DNA of 64,000 bases. Source: Platerodrilus igneus (taxonomy: Eukaryota; Arthropoda; Insecta; Coleoptera; Lycidae). The translations under genes were made by a program, and so were the position numbers. The notes beneath the pieces were generated by a model. The model was not told the DNA's origin and did not search any database. It saw nothing but the letters and a program-made list of their open reading frames with translations. Of this stretch, positions 32,806-44,589 are shown piece by piece; within the stretch, counting starts at the first letter, position 1; every line of letters begins with the position of its first letter. The stretch spans positions 5,022,001 through 5,086,000 of the forward strand of contig JARFIW010001082.1 of NCBI GenBank assembly GCA_036346225.1, written 5' to 3'.

Positions 32806-33313
32806 TGCCATTTGCTGTGTTCGTGGATGTGTGTAGATGAAAATGACCAGGTTATATTTTGGTGTATGTGTGTGTTTTTGCATGTTGGACAATTTTTTGA
32901 GGAATATTTTCGTCTATGCGGGCGCTGTAACTTTTTTCTGTATTGTTTATTGTTCTAATTCTCTTTGTATCGCGTTCCTGTGCGTGTGTAGATGAGAATG
33001 AACGGGCTGAATTTTTAAAAATGCCCTCGGTGCCAAAATATTGTTCTTTTATTATTTTTTTAAAGAGCTTTTTTCTGTGCAGAACAGTATTTTATCTGCC
33101 ACGTGCACATTTTCAAAAATTCAGTCTGTCCATTTCATCCACACATAAGTAGAAATACAATACAAAAAGAATTGGAACAAAAAACAAAACACAAAAACGT
33201 TGTCGGCGAAGCTGACTTTAAAGCTAGTAACAAGTAACGGCATTATACGTATGGTCCCTGTAGAATAGGGTTGTTCGATGCTTGTGAAGCAAAAGCAACT
33301 CCTTTGTTCATAT

Positions 33314-33852
33314 TGTAGCGGGCTACTACTACCGCATTTCACTAATTTAAAACAAGTAATAACAAGAGTCTTTATTACTCACTGTTCACAAGTCTAATTT
33401 ACAGTATATGCCTTATTTATAGATGTTTTCAGTCCAATTAACAATGAAGCACTATCACACTAATAAATTTACTAGCACTAATATCTTCTTAAACTAAATT
33501 CTTAACCATACGTTTATTAACAACACTAACACAACTATTTACTTACTACACTTTTGTCTATTTATGTATTCCACAAGCTGCATGTACGTTAGACACGTTC
33601 ACAATCATATAAATTTATGTATACTCTCGAACTTCCAAAAGCTCAACTATTTAACTTTACACGATATAATTTATATTCGACATTCTGATATAGACTAACT
33701 GTGTACTTCATCATCGATCTTATTTATACCCTGAATTAAAAAGAATGATTCATCCTCCAGTAATTGCTAGAAGATTCTCGGTCCCTGGAGAATATACAGT
33801 GTTTACGGCGCTTGTGTATGTTTGACGGGTTGCCTAATAGTAGCTCCCAACA
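33314..33852 (-). mobile_element. solo LTR with 4-bp target-site duplication
   Basis: Minus-strand TGTTGGGAGCTACTATTAGG ... GTAGTAGCCCGCTACA, 539 bp, TG...CA ends. It is flanked by ATAT at 33310-33313 and ATAT at 33853-33856. A TATA box (GGTATAAATAAG, minus strand, 33731-33720) lies about 30 bp upstream of an initiator-like AGTTAGTC. No coding region is attached. The flanking duplication and promoter support a solo LTR; the superfamily (gypsy or BEL) is undecided. Confidence 0.75.
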
Positions 33853-33856
33853 ATAT

Positions 33857-34879
33857 GTTTACGGTATGCATTTCCAAGCGCTTAGGTATTTTTCGACATA
33901 ATTTCAGGTGGATATAATAAATGCTTATTAAGATACTCATTTAAATAATATACTGTACGACTTATCATATGCAAACTACTTTAGCTTCTTTATTTTTGCA
34001 GACACGCAGTCATATTTCCTAACACAACAAATAATGCGACAACAGTATTTTGAACTATCTGTTTTCTGTTCATAGAAACAATGTCAAGGCAGAAGCTATA
34101 AATAAAATATTTCAAAACACCAGGAACCTGTTATTCTATAGACATCTTTTAAAACAATTAAAATACTCTTTAATTTATTTAGACAGTTATTTTCGTAATT
34201 TGATATTTTTCTTTACTTTCTGTTTTTGTAATATAATTTTATGAGATCTTTTCACTGTTTGCCCATTTCAAAGCCCTTTCACATAACCAACCATCTGTTC
34301 ATTTTCTTAGAACGTCGTTTTATTTATATATTTATGAGATCAACCTTTCAGTTTAATATTTGTTTCCATGTAGATTTTTCTAATTCCGCTAATAACAAGT
34401 TCTGTTACTACATCTGTTTTTTGCACCGAAAGTTGGTGCATTGTCTTTATGAGTTTGTTTATTTTCTGCATAACAATCTTCTTATAACAGAGGAATTGGC
34501 ATTATACAATAAAATCATTCGGATTATGATACTCATATCGCTACTAAAGTCAACTTACCCTATTTTTTTTAATCTGCAGGTAATACAATCAAAAATATGT
34601 TGGAACTGCAATAGCATTTATTTCGGTTCCCGGAAATAAGACGAAATCTCTCTAACTTAGGTTATAAAGGTAATAGTTAGTCGAAATTTTAATACACTTT
34701 ACACTTAAGGTATTCCAGTAGATGCTGCGGAATTCCTTAAGTCTGGATAGCCGTAATAGGGATATAGTTGAAAGCTTAGTAAGGTCCATTTGTGTTCTAT
34801 ATTGTCAAACATATCTTTTGAGAATTGTGTAACTTAACGATGCCCATTAATAGAAATATACAGTGTATCAATATGTATC
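33857..34879. other. AT-rich DNA, no gene seen
   Basis: A 132-codon plus-strand frame at 34241-34639 is rich in Phe, Ile and Cys, as expected by chance from this base composition, and shows no motif. Confidence 0.45.
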
Positions 34880-34884
34880 ATAAT

Positions 34885-35200
34885 CAAAATGGTTGTTGTG
34901 GCATTATGTGGAAGTGGGGGTGGGAAGTGCGAGGTGGTGTGTGGTGCTGGTAGGTAGGGGCCAAAAGTTGGATCGTGGGACGTGGAGTTGGGTGGTAGGA
35001 AATTGGAGACGGGATATGGGAGGCGCATGGCGGGAGGTGGAGGACGGTGGTGGGAAGTGGATGGTAAAAGGCGAGAAGTGTGAAGTTGGAGGTTAAAGAT
35101 GGAAAGTCGGATATAATGAAGTGGGATGTAGTAGGTGAGAAGTGAGAAGGAGATGGAAGGTGGGAGGAGAAGGTTTTGGAGGTGGTGTGTGGTACCTCGT
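34885..35200. repeat. G-rich, C-poor low-complexity tract
   Basis: About 315 bp in which the plus strand is almost only G, A and T, made of degenerate units such as GGTGGGAAGTGG, GGTGGTGTGTGG and GGGAGGTGGAGG. It looks like an old minisatellite. The Ser/Pro/His-rich 176-residue frame on the other strand (34834-35364) is a by-product. Several GGG runs could allow G-quadruplex folding. Confidence 0.8.
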
Positions 35201-37278
35201 GCCTCAATCCTTGAACTGAGTCTGCTCGAAGTCAAAATAAAATAGTTGCACGAGAAACTTGGTAATTTTATAACCATTACCTGCGCAAAAGTACGTGAAA
35301 AATAATGTGCATGTGTCATAAACGTTATGCACTTTTTGAAACAGAAGAACAATGTATGTAACAAAACCTAATCTAAGGTAATGGGATGTTATAGTCAAAA
35401 GCTCCTACAACATTAAATCAATCCTTGTCTGCAGAACGACAATCAAAATCTAATCGTGTAATGGTAATAGAGAAATAATTATAACCTACACCCAACCATT
35501 TGTATCGCAAAAAATTCAGAGGCAGCACGGACCTTTTGTTATTCTAAAACTTTACTGACAGGTAAACTTTGTAGTAATAGCGATTTAGCCGAGGGCTGTA
35601 GTGTTGATCCAGGATAACAACATACCGACGCAGAAGTCTCCAAGGTATCATAACTACCCTGCAAGCTCTAGGTTTTCTAATATATGCAAATGTCCTCCTA
35701 GCTTTATAATCTAGTCTTCCCCAGCTATTCCAAATCGTTTTGTTAATGCCTAATAAAGTTGCAAAAGTTCTCGGAAAAGAAAATATATAATACTATAGGG
35801 CTAGAACAAGTAGCAAACGATCATTTAGTTCTTTCTTGAAAATATGCAGTTGATATTTCGTCACACAATATTTAATTTTATACGTAACCTGAATCTCGAC
35901 ATTTAAAATAACATACATGAAATTTATGCTGCAATTAGTAATTGGCTAGCAAAATGCATTTCTGACTAAAGGGAAAGCTCTAATGAAACTGAGCGAAAAC
36001 CATAAACTGCCTCGGAATCTCGGACATATTTGCGAGGGACCGGCTTCGTTTCTCTTAATAATGTTAGCAAATTACACGAGCTAACCGTAAAGAACAGCAA
36101 CCCTTCTACTTTTAACTTATTAATTAATTAACAATCATTGCGAGGCGCTATGAGAAGATGAAAATTAAAATCCGAACTGAATTACTCCAATGAATTTTAG
36201 GAAATAATGAGGATATATTTATTAAGTAACTGCTTCTACGAAATACAAGGGAAATTCTTTAGGAAGAAATTTAGTTGTTCCCTTAGAAGTATACTTAAAA
36301 ATCTCAAAAAAACGTAGGGTGCCTAAAATTTATTGCCGATTCCCAGATAAAACTTCACATAAGACGGGATAATCTGAAAGGGAGGTCAAATGTTTTGCGA
36401 ACGCGTATTATTCTCTTTTAACTGTAGAATTTTAGATTTATTATTATTATAAGAACACAATAATGTCTTTTGGCTTTATTAGATGTTTTATAGCTACTTT
36501 TTATTCACTGAAAAAGCTTTTTGGTACGCATAGATCAATGTAGGGTATGTAGAAGCTTTAGAAGTGTGACACTTGAAATTAAATATAATTTCAAATAAAA
36601 AGCGAAAAACTACATCTCACGTGGCTTATCCTGAATAATCTAGAACGTGGGTGGAGAAAATTAGATACATCTTGTCGTAAATACCTGCATACTTGATCGC
36701 TCCCTTCTAGAGAACTGATTAAATAGACATCAAAAACACAAATCATCTGACAGAAACAAGATAGGTAGGCGGATCAAAATCTGATTTAATTTAATTTAGG
36801 GCATGTCGAGGATATGTTAACATTTGGTTAACATGCCCTGGATTAATATAGTCTGAAGCCAAGATTTAGTCAGCATAAATACAAGAGATACATTTACATA
36901 TACCCTATAAGCCGCTTTCAAAATAATAATTTTTATGTTTAATTTTCAAATTACCTACAGAAAATCTTAAATAAATAATGAAATTTTACAGAAACGTCGT
37001 CCTTACTATTTGAACATTGATACTTGTGCGTAAATTTGAACTGAATTGAACTTTTCTATCCACACTATTTTACTTGGTAAATTTCTTGTAAAAAGTTAAA
37101 CTTTTGTATTGCAACAGAATTTTGATCAATTGAATAATCTGATCACTAAATCAATAAAAGAACATAAGGTTGTAACTTTTTTTTGAAGTTTTTCATGCTA
37201 CCCAAAAGGCGGAGATCTTTAATATGCGTGATATATAGGACCTACATTTAACATTTAACAAGAACGTATTTTTCAAGC
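35201..37278. other. AT-rich DNA, no gene seen
   Basis: No frame above about 60 codons with motifs; no repeat recognised except a short inverted GGGCATGT/ACATGCCC pair near 36800-36840. Confidence 0.45.
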
Positions 37279-37293
37279 GGTCCGTGCAAGAGA

Positions 37294-37588
37294 GACGGCT
37301 CCGTGGCGTAGTTGGTATGCGTGTGACTACTACGCCAAAGGTTCCGGGTTCTAATCCCGACAAGGTCCGCTTGAAAAATGTTAGCGAGCAGTTTTCATAA
37401 AAATACGCTCTCGTTCGGATGAGAGGTAAAATGTACGTCCCGTGTGTGAGTGTTGTCACGCACGGTAAAGATCCCCACCTTGCTTGAAACAGTAAGGGTT
37501 CGCCAAAATTCAAAATTTTTCAGGTAAAAAAAAACTCTCTTCCAGGCCAATGTCCACCTTCGGGTGGAGAGTTGGAAAATCACATGTA
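37294..37588 (+). mobile_element. tRNA-derived SINE with 15-bp target-site duplication
   Basis: 295 bp between two perfect copies of GGTCCGTGCAAGAGA (37279-37293 and 37589-37603). The head resembles a tRNA with RNA polymerase III boxes: GTGGCGTAGTTGGTATGCG (A box, about 37304-37322) and GGTTCCGGGTTCTAATCCCG (B box, about 37340-37359). The body contains CTCGTTCGGATGAG and a hairpin-rich part. There is no long poly-A tail; the 3' end is AAAATCACATGTA. An exact duplication of this length indicates LINE-type retroposition and a fairly recent insertion. Confidence 0.85.
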
Positions 37589-37603
37589 GGTCCGTGCAAG
37601 AGA

Positions 37604-39614
37604 ATCAAACGTGAAAGTTTAGGATAAGTAGTCTCGCCCGAAATACTGAGCCGCTAGCATGACATGTTGGAAATCCCAATGTTTCCGGCTTTTAAAAACA
37701 ACAAAATATAAATGAGTACTAACAGGTTAAATAGGCCAGTTAAGACATAAAGGTCCTTCTCTTTAAAAGGGTAAAAGGGCAAAAAGGGGTATAAATGGTT
37801 AAAAGAGTTTTCTTGTGACATAGCGACTGGATGTGTAATTAAATATACATTCCTGCCTCGAGAGGGTATCAAATTAACAATAAAATAATAGGGCATGACC
37901 CCTAAATCTAAAGTACCCAAACGTTTCGGAACGCAAGCTTGCTACAGTCGGTGAGAGGGTGAGGTTCATTAAGCTACAACACACTAAGATATAAATTTAG
38001 ATTGTTTTATTAACTGTCCAACTAATTAAACCTTAACCTAATGACATATGCGTACAAAATATATACAATATTTGCCGTTATATACAATAGGGCGCCACCG
38101 TAAGGGAGGGGAAGGCTTACGGACCTTATCAAGGGATTATCACTCGTTGCACTTTGTTCTTGATAATGGGAAAAGATTGTCACAAATTCGCACGCAGAAA
38201 ATTTTAACACTGCACTACTGTGGAGCTTTATAGTCCCCGGCTAGCTAAACACTATATGACTAAACAAAATTAATGTCTAAATTCCTTAGGACTAGTCTAC
38301 TTTTAAAGGATATAAGAAACAATTTCGGGCTCAAACACACAAATACAATAATTAATTATATATACAGTATACTAATAAAGTTACCTACTGGGACCCACGC
38401 TCTCAGTTAACAAGGGTGTCTCCAACTAACGGAACATGAAACGACCTTTTCACCGGTCAACTATTACTGTAACGGAACTCGTTCAAGTACAACAAAGATT
38501 ATCACTACGAGGGTCCTTTATTACTATACCCGACCTGAAAATCGCGTAATCAGGTAGGTTTCGTTGTTAAGCTATTGCGGGAGCCCCCAGGCTACCGTCG
38601 AAATAACAATGAAGCGGTGTACCCTGCTGAAACCTCCCTGTCTGCCTAAATAAGTACACAGGGAATAAAATTTCAACGCGTTCAACTTAAGCCCAAACTC
38701 AGAGCTTTAATCTGAACGTCGGTATTTTTGCAGAACGTCGGCACAATTTAGATAAACAACTACGGATACCTAATTCATAGCACAACCCTTGAGTTCATTA
38801 TTTAAAAAATACCATACACTCGGTTTTAGTAACTGGAAAAGTACTTACTCAGAATAAAATAAAAAAACACACATCACTTTACTTTCAGAAGTACAGAAAT
38901 AAACCCTGTCTGTCGGAAGTATCGAAATAAAAAAGCCCTTTCCATCCCACGCTGAACTCCTTATATACCTTTAAGTTAATTGAAAAATACCCAGTCCAGT
39001 TTAGCTTTCATAATCGAAAAGGTTAAGCCTGTCATAAATCTTAAAAGTTACTTAAAACTAACAATTGCTTTAGGATAACCAAAATCTCCATCACAAGAAA
39101 ACTCCGAAACTATAATTTTAGTTAAGTACCCAAACTAATTGAAAATTATTCAGACAACTCGGGCTGCTTTATACGTAACTAGGTTCTTAGCTACTTGATT
39201 GATATCTATTAGTAGATACTACTAATCTGACACGTTAAGTGCCTTTCAAGTAGAGCTTTGTACCTTGGGAATGTTAATTAAATCTTTGAATTATATTTTC
39301 CAAGAACCCTGCTCTGGCTACTTGGGAACGGAGCTTTTGAAGCCGTTTAAAATCGCAGACATATTTATGCTACAAAACCGTTATCCTAATAATTGGGACG
39401 CTAAAATTAAACTAGAAAAAAAACCAATTTTAGAAATAATAGAGAGTTATTTTTACATAACCGACTGTACTAAAACAGTATGTTAGAGATGTAAACTGTC
39501 ACTTTGGCACTTTTTTACTTACGTTACGACGGTCAAATTAACACATCAGACACTTTGACACGCCATTTTGACGGCAACTATTTTTATTCATATAATGTTT
39601 AATTCACAACTATT
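37604..39614. other. intergenic DNA, no confident gene
   Basis: No recognisable coding motif. A hairpin CCGTAAG/CTTACGG occurs at 38097-38121 beside GGGCGCCACC. Reading frames at 37654-37920 (minus) and 39265-39486 (plus) show no known domain. Confidence 0.45.
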
Positions 39615-39960
39615 TTAACATACCCGCTATTTTTGCTTACGTTACGATTAGGAGAAGAAAAATGTTATAGGACCGGGATTCGAACCGGCCCGCTTGGTTA
39701 GAAAACGAATGTCTTAACCATTAGAGCACACGATAAAACGTTAATAGTAGTGTAGTTGTATTATTTAAATTTGCTTTTGTTCTGCCCTGCTCTGCAATTT
39801 GTGTGGCATACCTATCATCCAATATTTGCAAGAGATGACATTTATCTTTAATTTGTGCAAAATAAGAAACATCTTCTAAAAAGTCACAAATACACAACAT
39901 AAATATTCAAAAACAGTAAACAAGAACTGTTAAACTTTTAGAAACAAAATTACGCCGGCG
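39615..39960 (-). repeat. tRNA-headed repeat, copy 1
   Basis: On the minus strand 39738-39662 reads TGCTCTAATGGTTAAGAC (A box) ... GTTTTCTAACC ... GGGCCGGTTCGAATCCCGG (B box and T arm, CCGG/CCGG stem). The anticodon loop TTTTCTA resembles tRNA-Glu, but the anticodon stem does not pair, so it is a tRNA-derived repeat, not a tRNA gene. Flanking sequence is shared with the second copy 400 bp away. Confidence 0.65.
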
Positions 39961-40019
39961 AAAAAATACATGTACTATATAAATTGCAATAAAATAATAT
40001 GCATATTTTCATTTTTCAC

Positions 40020-40385
40020 AACCGCCATTTTTGCTTACATCATGATTATAAGAAAAGAAAATCGATTGCACCGGAATTCAAACCCGGGTTACTATGTTAG
40101 AAAACGAGTACCTTAACCATTAAACCACACAGCTAATCCTTTTCGCTAATTAGACAGTATGATTTACTCATCAAGAAATCCATCTTTAAATATCCAAATA
40201 CTTTCTTATTAACTAGAAGAAGATCGCAATTAATATCTAGAGAGAAATGACTTGCGTCAAAATTGTCAATGTTTCCGTACGAATACAGTCGGTACATACA
40301 GAAAAGCCACAAATACAGAAACATATATTCAAAAACAATAAAAAAATCAAAGAAGAACTGTCTCTATATAATTTTCGGTGGTAGG
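40020..40385 (-). repeat. tRNA-headed repeat, copy 2
   Basis: Diverged relative of the previous copy, in the same orientation. Minus strand: GTGGTTTAATGGTTAAGG, CGTTTTCTAAC, CCCGGGTTTGAATTCCGG. It shares TTTTTGCTTAC before, and AAGCCACAAATACA, TATTCAAAAACA and AGAACTGT after, the tRNA-like part. The B box is degraded. Confidence 0.6.
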
Positions 40386-41850
40386 AATTGCCCTCCGTCT
40401 AACATGGTAACATCTAGAAATTTGCTCACCGTAAACAAGAGAAAATACGAATTAGTAAAAAAGCTAATAAATCAGGTGTGTGTTGTTGGTGTATAATATA
40501 TTTTCTAAACCAGTTGTAACATTTTTAATTGTCGTAACAAATAGTTTATGTACCCATCTCGCATGTTGATTTATTTCGTTACCTATTTTAATGCGTTGCT
40601 CGAAAGACTGGTTCTAATATTCAATGAGACAATTCGTGTCCTTTCAAGCGGACAGAATGTCACCTCAGTCAGTCACATTTCTTATACCACCATCTTTACC
40701 TGTAGAATTACCTTCTGATCTAATCAACTTTATCCGTTTCTAGATAGGGTTTGTAAATTAGCACAATCCTGTAAAGTGTCAGAAGAGGATTTATATGGTT
40801 CAATAGTGGAGCTACTCTCAAGTTGGTTTGGTATATATGTATTATAGATGCAATAGTGAATTGACATTCTTTTGTAAATCGTCTGGAAGAAGATTTTTAC
40901 CACAACATCCCAAAGATAACGTTTGGGCTGCCATCAAGAATAAATAGCAGTTGTACTTATTGCGCATATTAACAGTATGTTTAGGAAATTACCACAATAT
41001 CCAACTGAAGAGTTGACAAATTCAGATTTCTGTTAATTATTAAATATGGTTTTGGGATATACAGAATTTAGTTACCTTTAGTTACCTGATAGAAACGGCT
41101 GGTAAATTATAATTGCATTGGTTTAAGGTTATAAATATGCTATTGCCAGCAGTTTTTATTGTTTTAGTGTTAATGCTGAAATAAGATTAGCTATGATTGT
41201 TTATAAATTTTTTATATAAAATTTAGAGTTATTGTTTAGGTGCAACGTTGTTACCAAATTTTACACCGCTGCTGCGAAATACATTTCGGCCAGTAAATGA
41301 TTTTTCTGTATTGCTGTTATCTGCTACTATTACTTTTAAGGAGTGCTTTTGAACACTAAATAACTATACAGGTATATTTTTTTATTGTTGTTTTATATGA
41401 ATATAAAGTGTTTAAAAATTGGTTTAAACAAGTGACTGAAAACAATCCAGTATGTATTATTTTATTAATTTTGTTTTATGTAAATATTACGTTTGGGGAT
41501 AAAAATTAGTGTGAGGTTAGTTAGGAATGTATTAATTATTTTTGCGTCGATTTTTGTATTGTGTAAATTCACCAGAATGTGTTTTGGATAAATGTTGTTT
41601 TCTACGCGGGTTGGTTTCCTTTTTCTGTAACTTGCTTTTTAATTAAAGGTTTCGTAAATAAAATTCCTTTTTTGTCTTTTGATTCGTTTGGTTTAATTAT
41701 TCAAGAATATTAATTTTTTTAATTATCTGGAAAGATATAAGAAATATACTTTATGCATTTAAGAGTTGTAGAGCTTATGTTGTATTACTGTTATTCTATT
41801 TTTCATATGTTTAGTCATGTCTTCTTTCTTCATATGCATAATAAGTAACG
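40386..41850. other. AT-rich DNA, no gene seen
   Basis: No motif-bearing frame. The right end runs into the probable 3' untranslated region of the I-clade LINE. Confidence 0.45.
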
Positions 41851-42099
41851 GATTTGGGTCTATTTAATTTTTGCATGAAGAATTTGGAATCTCGTTTTAG
41901 AATTTGGTTTGGTCATAAACGCAGTGGTGCCTTTTTTGCTAGTGTGTTTCGTTACATCAGTTAGTGTTAGATATATCCCAGAACCCCAACTTCTGCCCTC
42001 CGTAGGAATAGACCCCGAGCTAGTACCCACAGGGTTATTCCTTTTTTCCAAACTTTTCGGCCGTTAAACCATCATCAGGGGTAACTTCTGAATTTTATT
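41850..42099 (-). other. probable 3' untranslated region of the I-clade LINE
   Basis: Follows the RNase H stop on the minus strand. It contains GTTTAACGGCCGAAAAG and GGGTTCTGGGATATATC. The true 3' end (expected to carry short A-rich repeats) is not obvious; the limit is a guess. Confidence 0.35.
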
Positions 42100-43252
42100 T
42101 CAACTGAAATAGGAATCGTTTTCAAAGTGCTTTTGCTTATTGATTTTAGGGATCATAGTTTTTGCATCAACTATTCCACTACTTTCGAACCACTTGTTTC
42201 TAATTAACAATCCTAAATAGGATTTTACGTCATCGGGTCTGATTCGGATACTATCATTTATTTCCGAATTGGCAGATTCTTTTGCAGCCCTATCGGCTAA
42301 CTCGTTTCCTTTTATTCCTACATGGCTTGGTATCCAGATAAAAACGACTAACTTTCCCAAGAATTTGAGTCCGTTTTCAGTAGCCAGTATCTGTTGCACC
42401 ATAGGATCTGTACTGAAATTATTAGTTAGCGCTTCTAAACAGCTGCGGGAATCTGTACATATAGCAAATTTACTATGACAGCTTAGTTCTGTATATCTCA
42501 ACGCTTGCCATATTGCGTATAACTCCGCTGTATAGGTTGTTGCCATCGGGACTAGACTCCATGAAAGTACTGTATTGTTGACTACTATTGCGCTTCCCAC
42601 TCCGATTTTAGTTTTAGAACCGTCTGTATAAATTGTTTGAATTTGTGGGTAATCACTCAAAATAGAATTGAGAGAAGTGCTGTGCACATTATTAGCAATT
42701 TCACCTTTCAAGTATTTTGTGCAGTCCAGACGAATAACTCTACGGTTTAGTTTCCAAGGTGGTACTTCCGAATGAGCGAGTGATAGAGTGGTAGGAAATT
42801 CAAAATTATACTCAACAATTAGGTCCTTTATCCTTATTGCCAAAGGCCTGGTGATGGTTGGCCTGCTTTGATAGATATCATCGTCTTCTGGAGAACGCTC
42901 AAACTGTGTTATTTTGTTTGGATGGTTATGTACAGATGAAACCCTGACTACATAATTAAGTGCCAGTTTTGTTCTTCGATAAGTTAACGAAGGAATTCCA
43001 GAGTCAAAACGTATTGAAGATATACGAGTTGTCCGCAGCGCCCCAATTGCCAATCTAATTCATTCCCTTTGTATATTGTCAAGCACCTTTAATGCTGATG
43101 GTCTTGCTGATGCATAAACAAAACAGCCGTAGTCGATTTTAGAAATCACAAGTAATTTAAGTATTTGCAGAAGGATTTCTCTTTCGGCTCCCCACTCAAT
43201 ATTAGATAGGCATTTAATCAGGTTTAGTGATGATTTACATTTGTGGGCTGTC
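42100..43252 (-). pseudogene. I-clade LINE ORF2: RT thumb and RNase H
   Basis: C-terminal part of ORF2 of an I-clade non-LTR retrotransposon. The stretch 43252-43060 encodes the RT thumb (NLIKCLSNIEWGAEREILLQ, KIDYGCFVYASARPSALKVL) with one stop replacing Trp near 43061. The following 317-codon frame (43053-42100) contains RNase H with all four catalytic positions recognisable: TDGSK (D144), TAELYA (E177), TDSRS (D201) and the final Asp in NELADRAAKE (D254), plus IWIPSHVGIKGN (His). An RNase H after RT is characteristic of the I clade. The element lies on the minus strand with ORF1 at its right end. Confidence 0.9.
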
Positions 43253-44584
43253 TCATTTATGTGTTATTTCCAACGAAGTTTCTTTATCAAAAATGAGGCC
43301 TAGAAAATTGGTGCTCTCTCTATATTCAATGTTGTGCGTTCTTAATAGTAAATTGGGGTTGTCATGTCGGTGTCTCAGCCGACAAAAGTGTACACAGTGG
43401 GTTTTTTCAGAAGACAAACGTAATCCTTTGCTCACACATTCTTTTTCAATACAGTTTATAGCTGTTTGCAGTGTAGATTCTACCTCTGCTACGAAGTCCG
43501 AGGAGTAAAAGATTGCTAAATCGTCCACGTATTGTGTATGTTGCACATTCGATGGTATTGTTGATGCTATTTTATTGACTGCAATTGTAAATAATGTTAT
43601 GCTTAGTGTCGAGCCCTGCGGTATGCCGTTTTCGAACTCCCGAGGTTGAGATAAACTAGAGTTGTATCTGACAACAAAGGTTTGTTTGCTTAAAAAACTT
43701 TGTATAAACCGAGGAAGGTGACCCCTAATCCCCTATTGATGGATCTGTTCAAGCACTCCATACCTCCATGTCATATCGTATGCTTTTTCTAGATCGAAAA
43801 AGACCGCTGCAGTATGCTTTCTATTTGCAAATGCATTTTGAATATAATCTTTTAGACAGACAAGACAATCTGTAGTCGACCGGTTTTTCCTAAATCCCAT
43901 TTGGTATGGAGACAGCAGTTCATTTTTTTCCAATAACCAACCGAAGCGAACGTTGATCATTTTCTCTATTACTTTTGACAGACAACTTGTAATAGATATA
44001 GGACGGTAATTTTTAGAGTCTGTAAGGTCTTTTCCCATTTTGGGTATTGGAACAATAACTGCATTCTGCCATTGGTAAGGGTAGATCCCATCTTTCCAGA
44101 TTTTATTAAGTAACTGCAAAAGAGTTCTCTTATGTTCTTTCGGAAGTTCTTGGAGCATTTGATAATGAATTCCGTCTGGCCCAGGAGAACAGTGTTTACA
44201 GGAACCTAAGATATTTTCCATTTCTTCCATGTTGAAATCGATATTGTAGTCTGACAGATGTGCTTCAGAAAAATCCAGTTGAATTTCTAATAAAGATTTT
44301 AAGTCTAGAAATTCCTTATCATAATTAGAACTGCAACTAACCTGTTGAAAGTATTGCGAGAGCATTTCAGCTTTATCAAATTCTTCCGTTATTATTAGGT
44401 TTCTGTGTATTAAAGATGATGGTAGTGGCATGAAGTACTTGCCTTGTACGGACCTTCCTGTTCTCCATACGTCTGCGGATAAAGTACTTGCTTTTAGCGA
44501 TGACACATAAGACATCCAACATGATTTCTTACTCTTAAGGATTTTTTGACGTGCTTTTGCCCGAGCTCGTTTAAATAAAATCAT
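43253..44584 (-). pseudogene. I-clade LINE ORF2: reverse transcriptase
   Basis: RT of the same element. Frame 44584-43733: an RNA-binding-like N-terminal part (WMSYVSSL, WRTGRSVQGK), then SPGPDGIHYQMLQELP (motif 1), YQWQNAVIVPIPKMGKD, NYRPISITSCLSKVIEKMI (motif 2), MGFRKNRSTTDCL (2a) and AVFFDLEKAYDMTWRYGVL (motif A, Asp). A stop at 43733 breaks it. 43732-43547 carries frameshifted remnants of the following part (LSQPREFENGIPQGS-like). Frame 43546-43253: QYVDDLAIFYSS (catalytic YVDD), LSSEKTHCVHFCR, NFLGLIFD. Another frameshift lies near 43253. All RT motifs are recognisable, yet the copy is dead. Confidence 0.9.
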
Positions 44585-44589
44585 ATTTT

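Noticed and set aside
34834..35364. Ser/Pro/His-rich 176-residue protein
   Set aside because: By-product of the G-rich low-complexity tract on the other strand.
39654..39740. Functional tRNA-Glu gene
   Set aside because: The anticodon stem does not pair, and a diverged second copy with shared flanks indicates a repeat.
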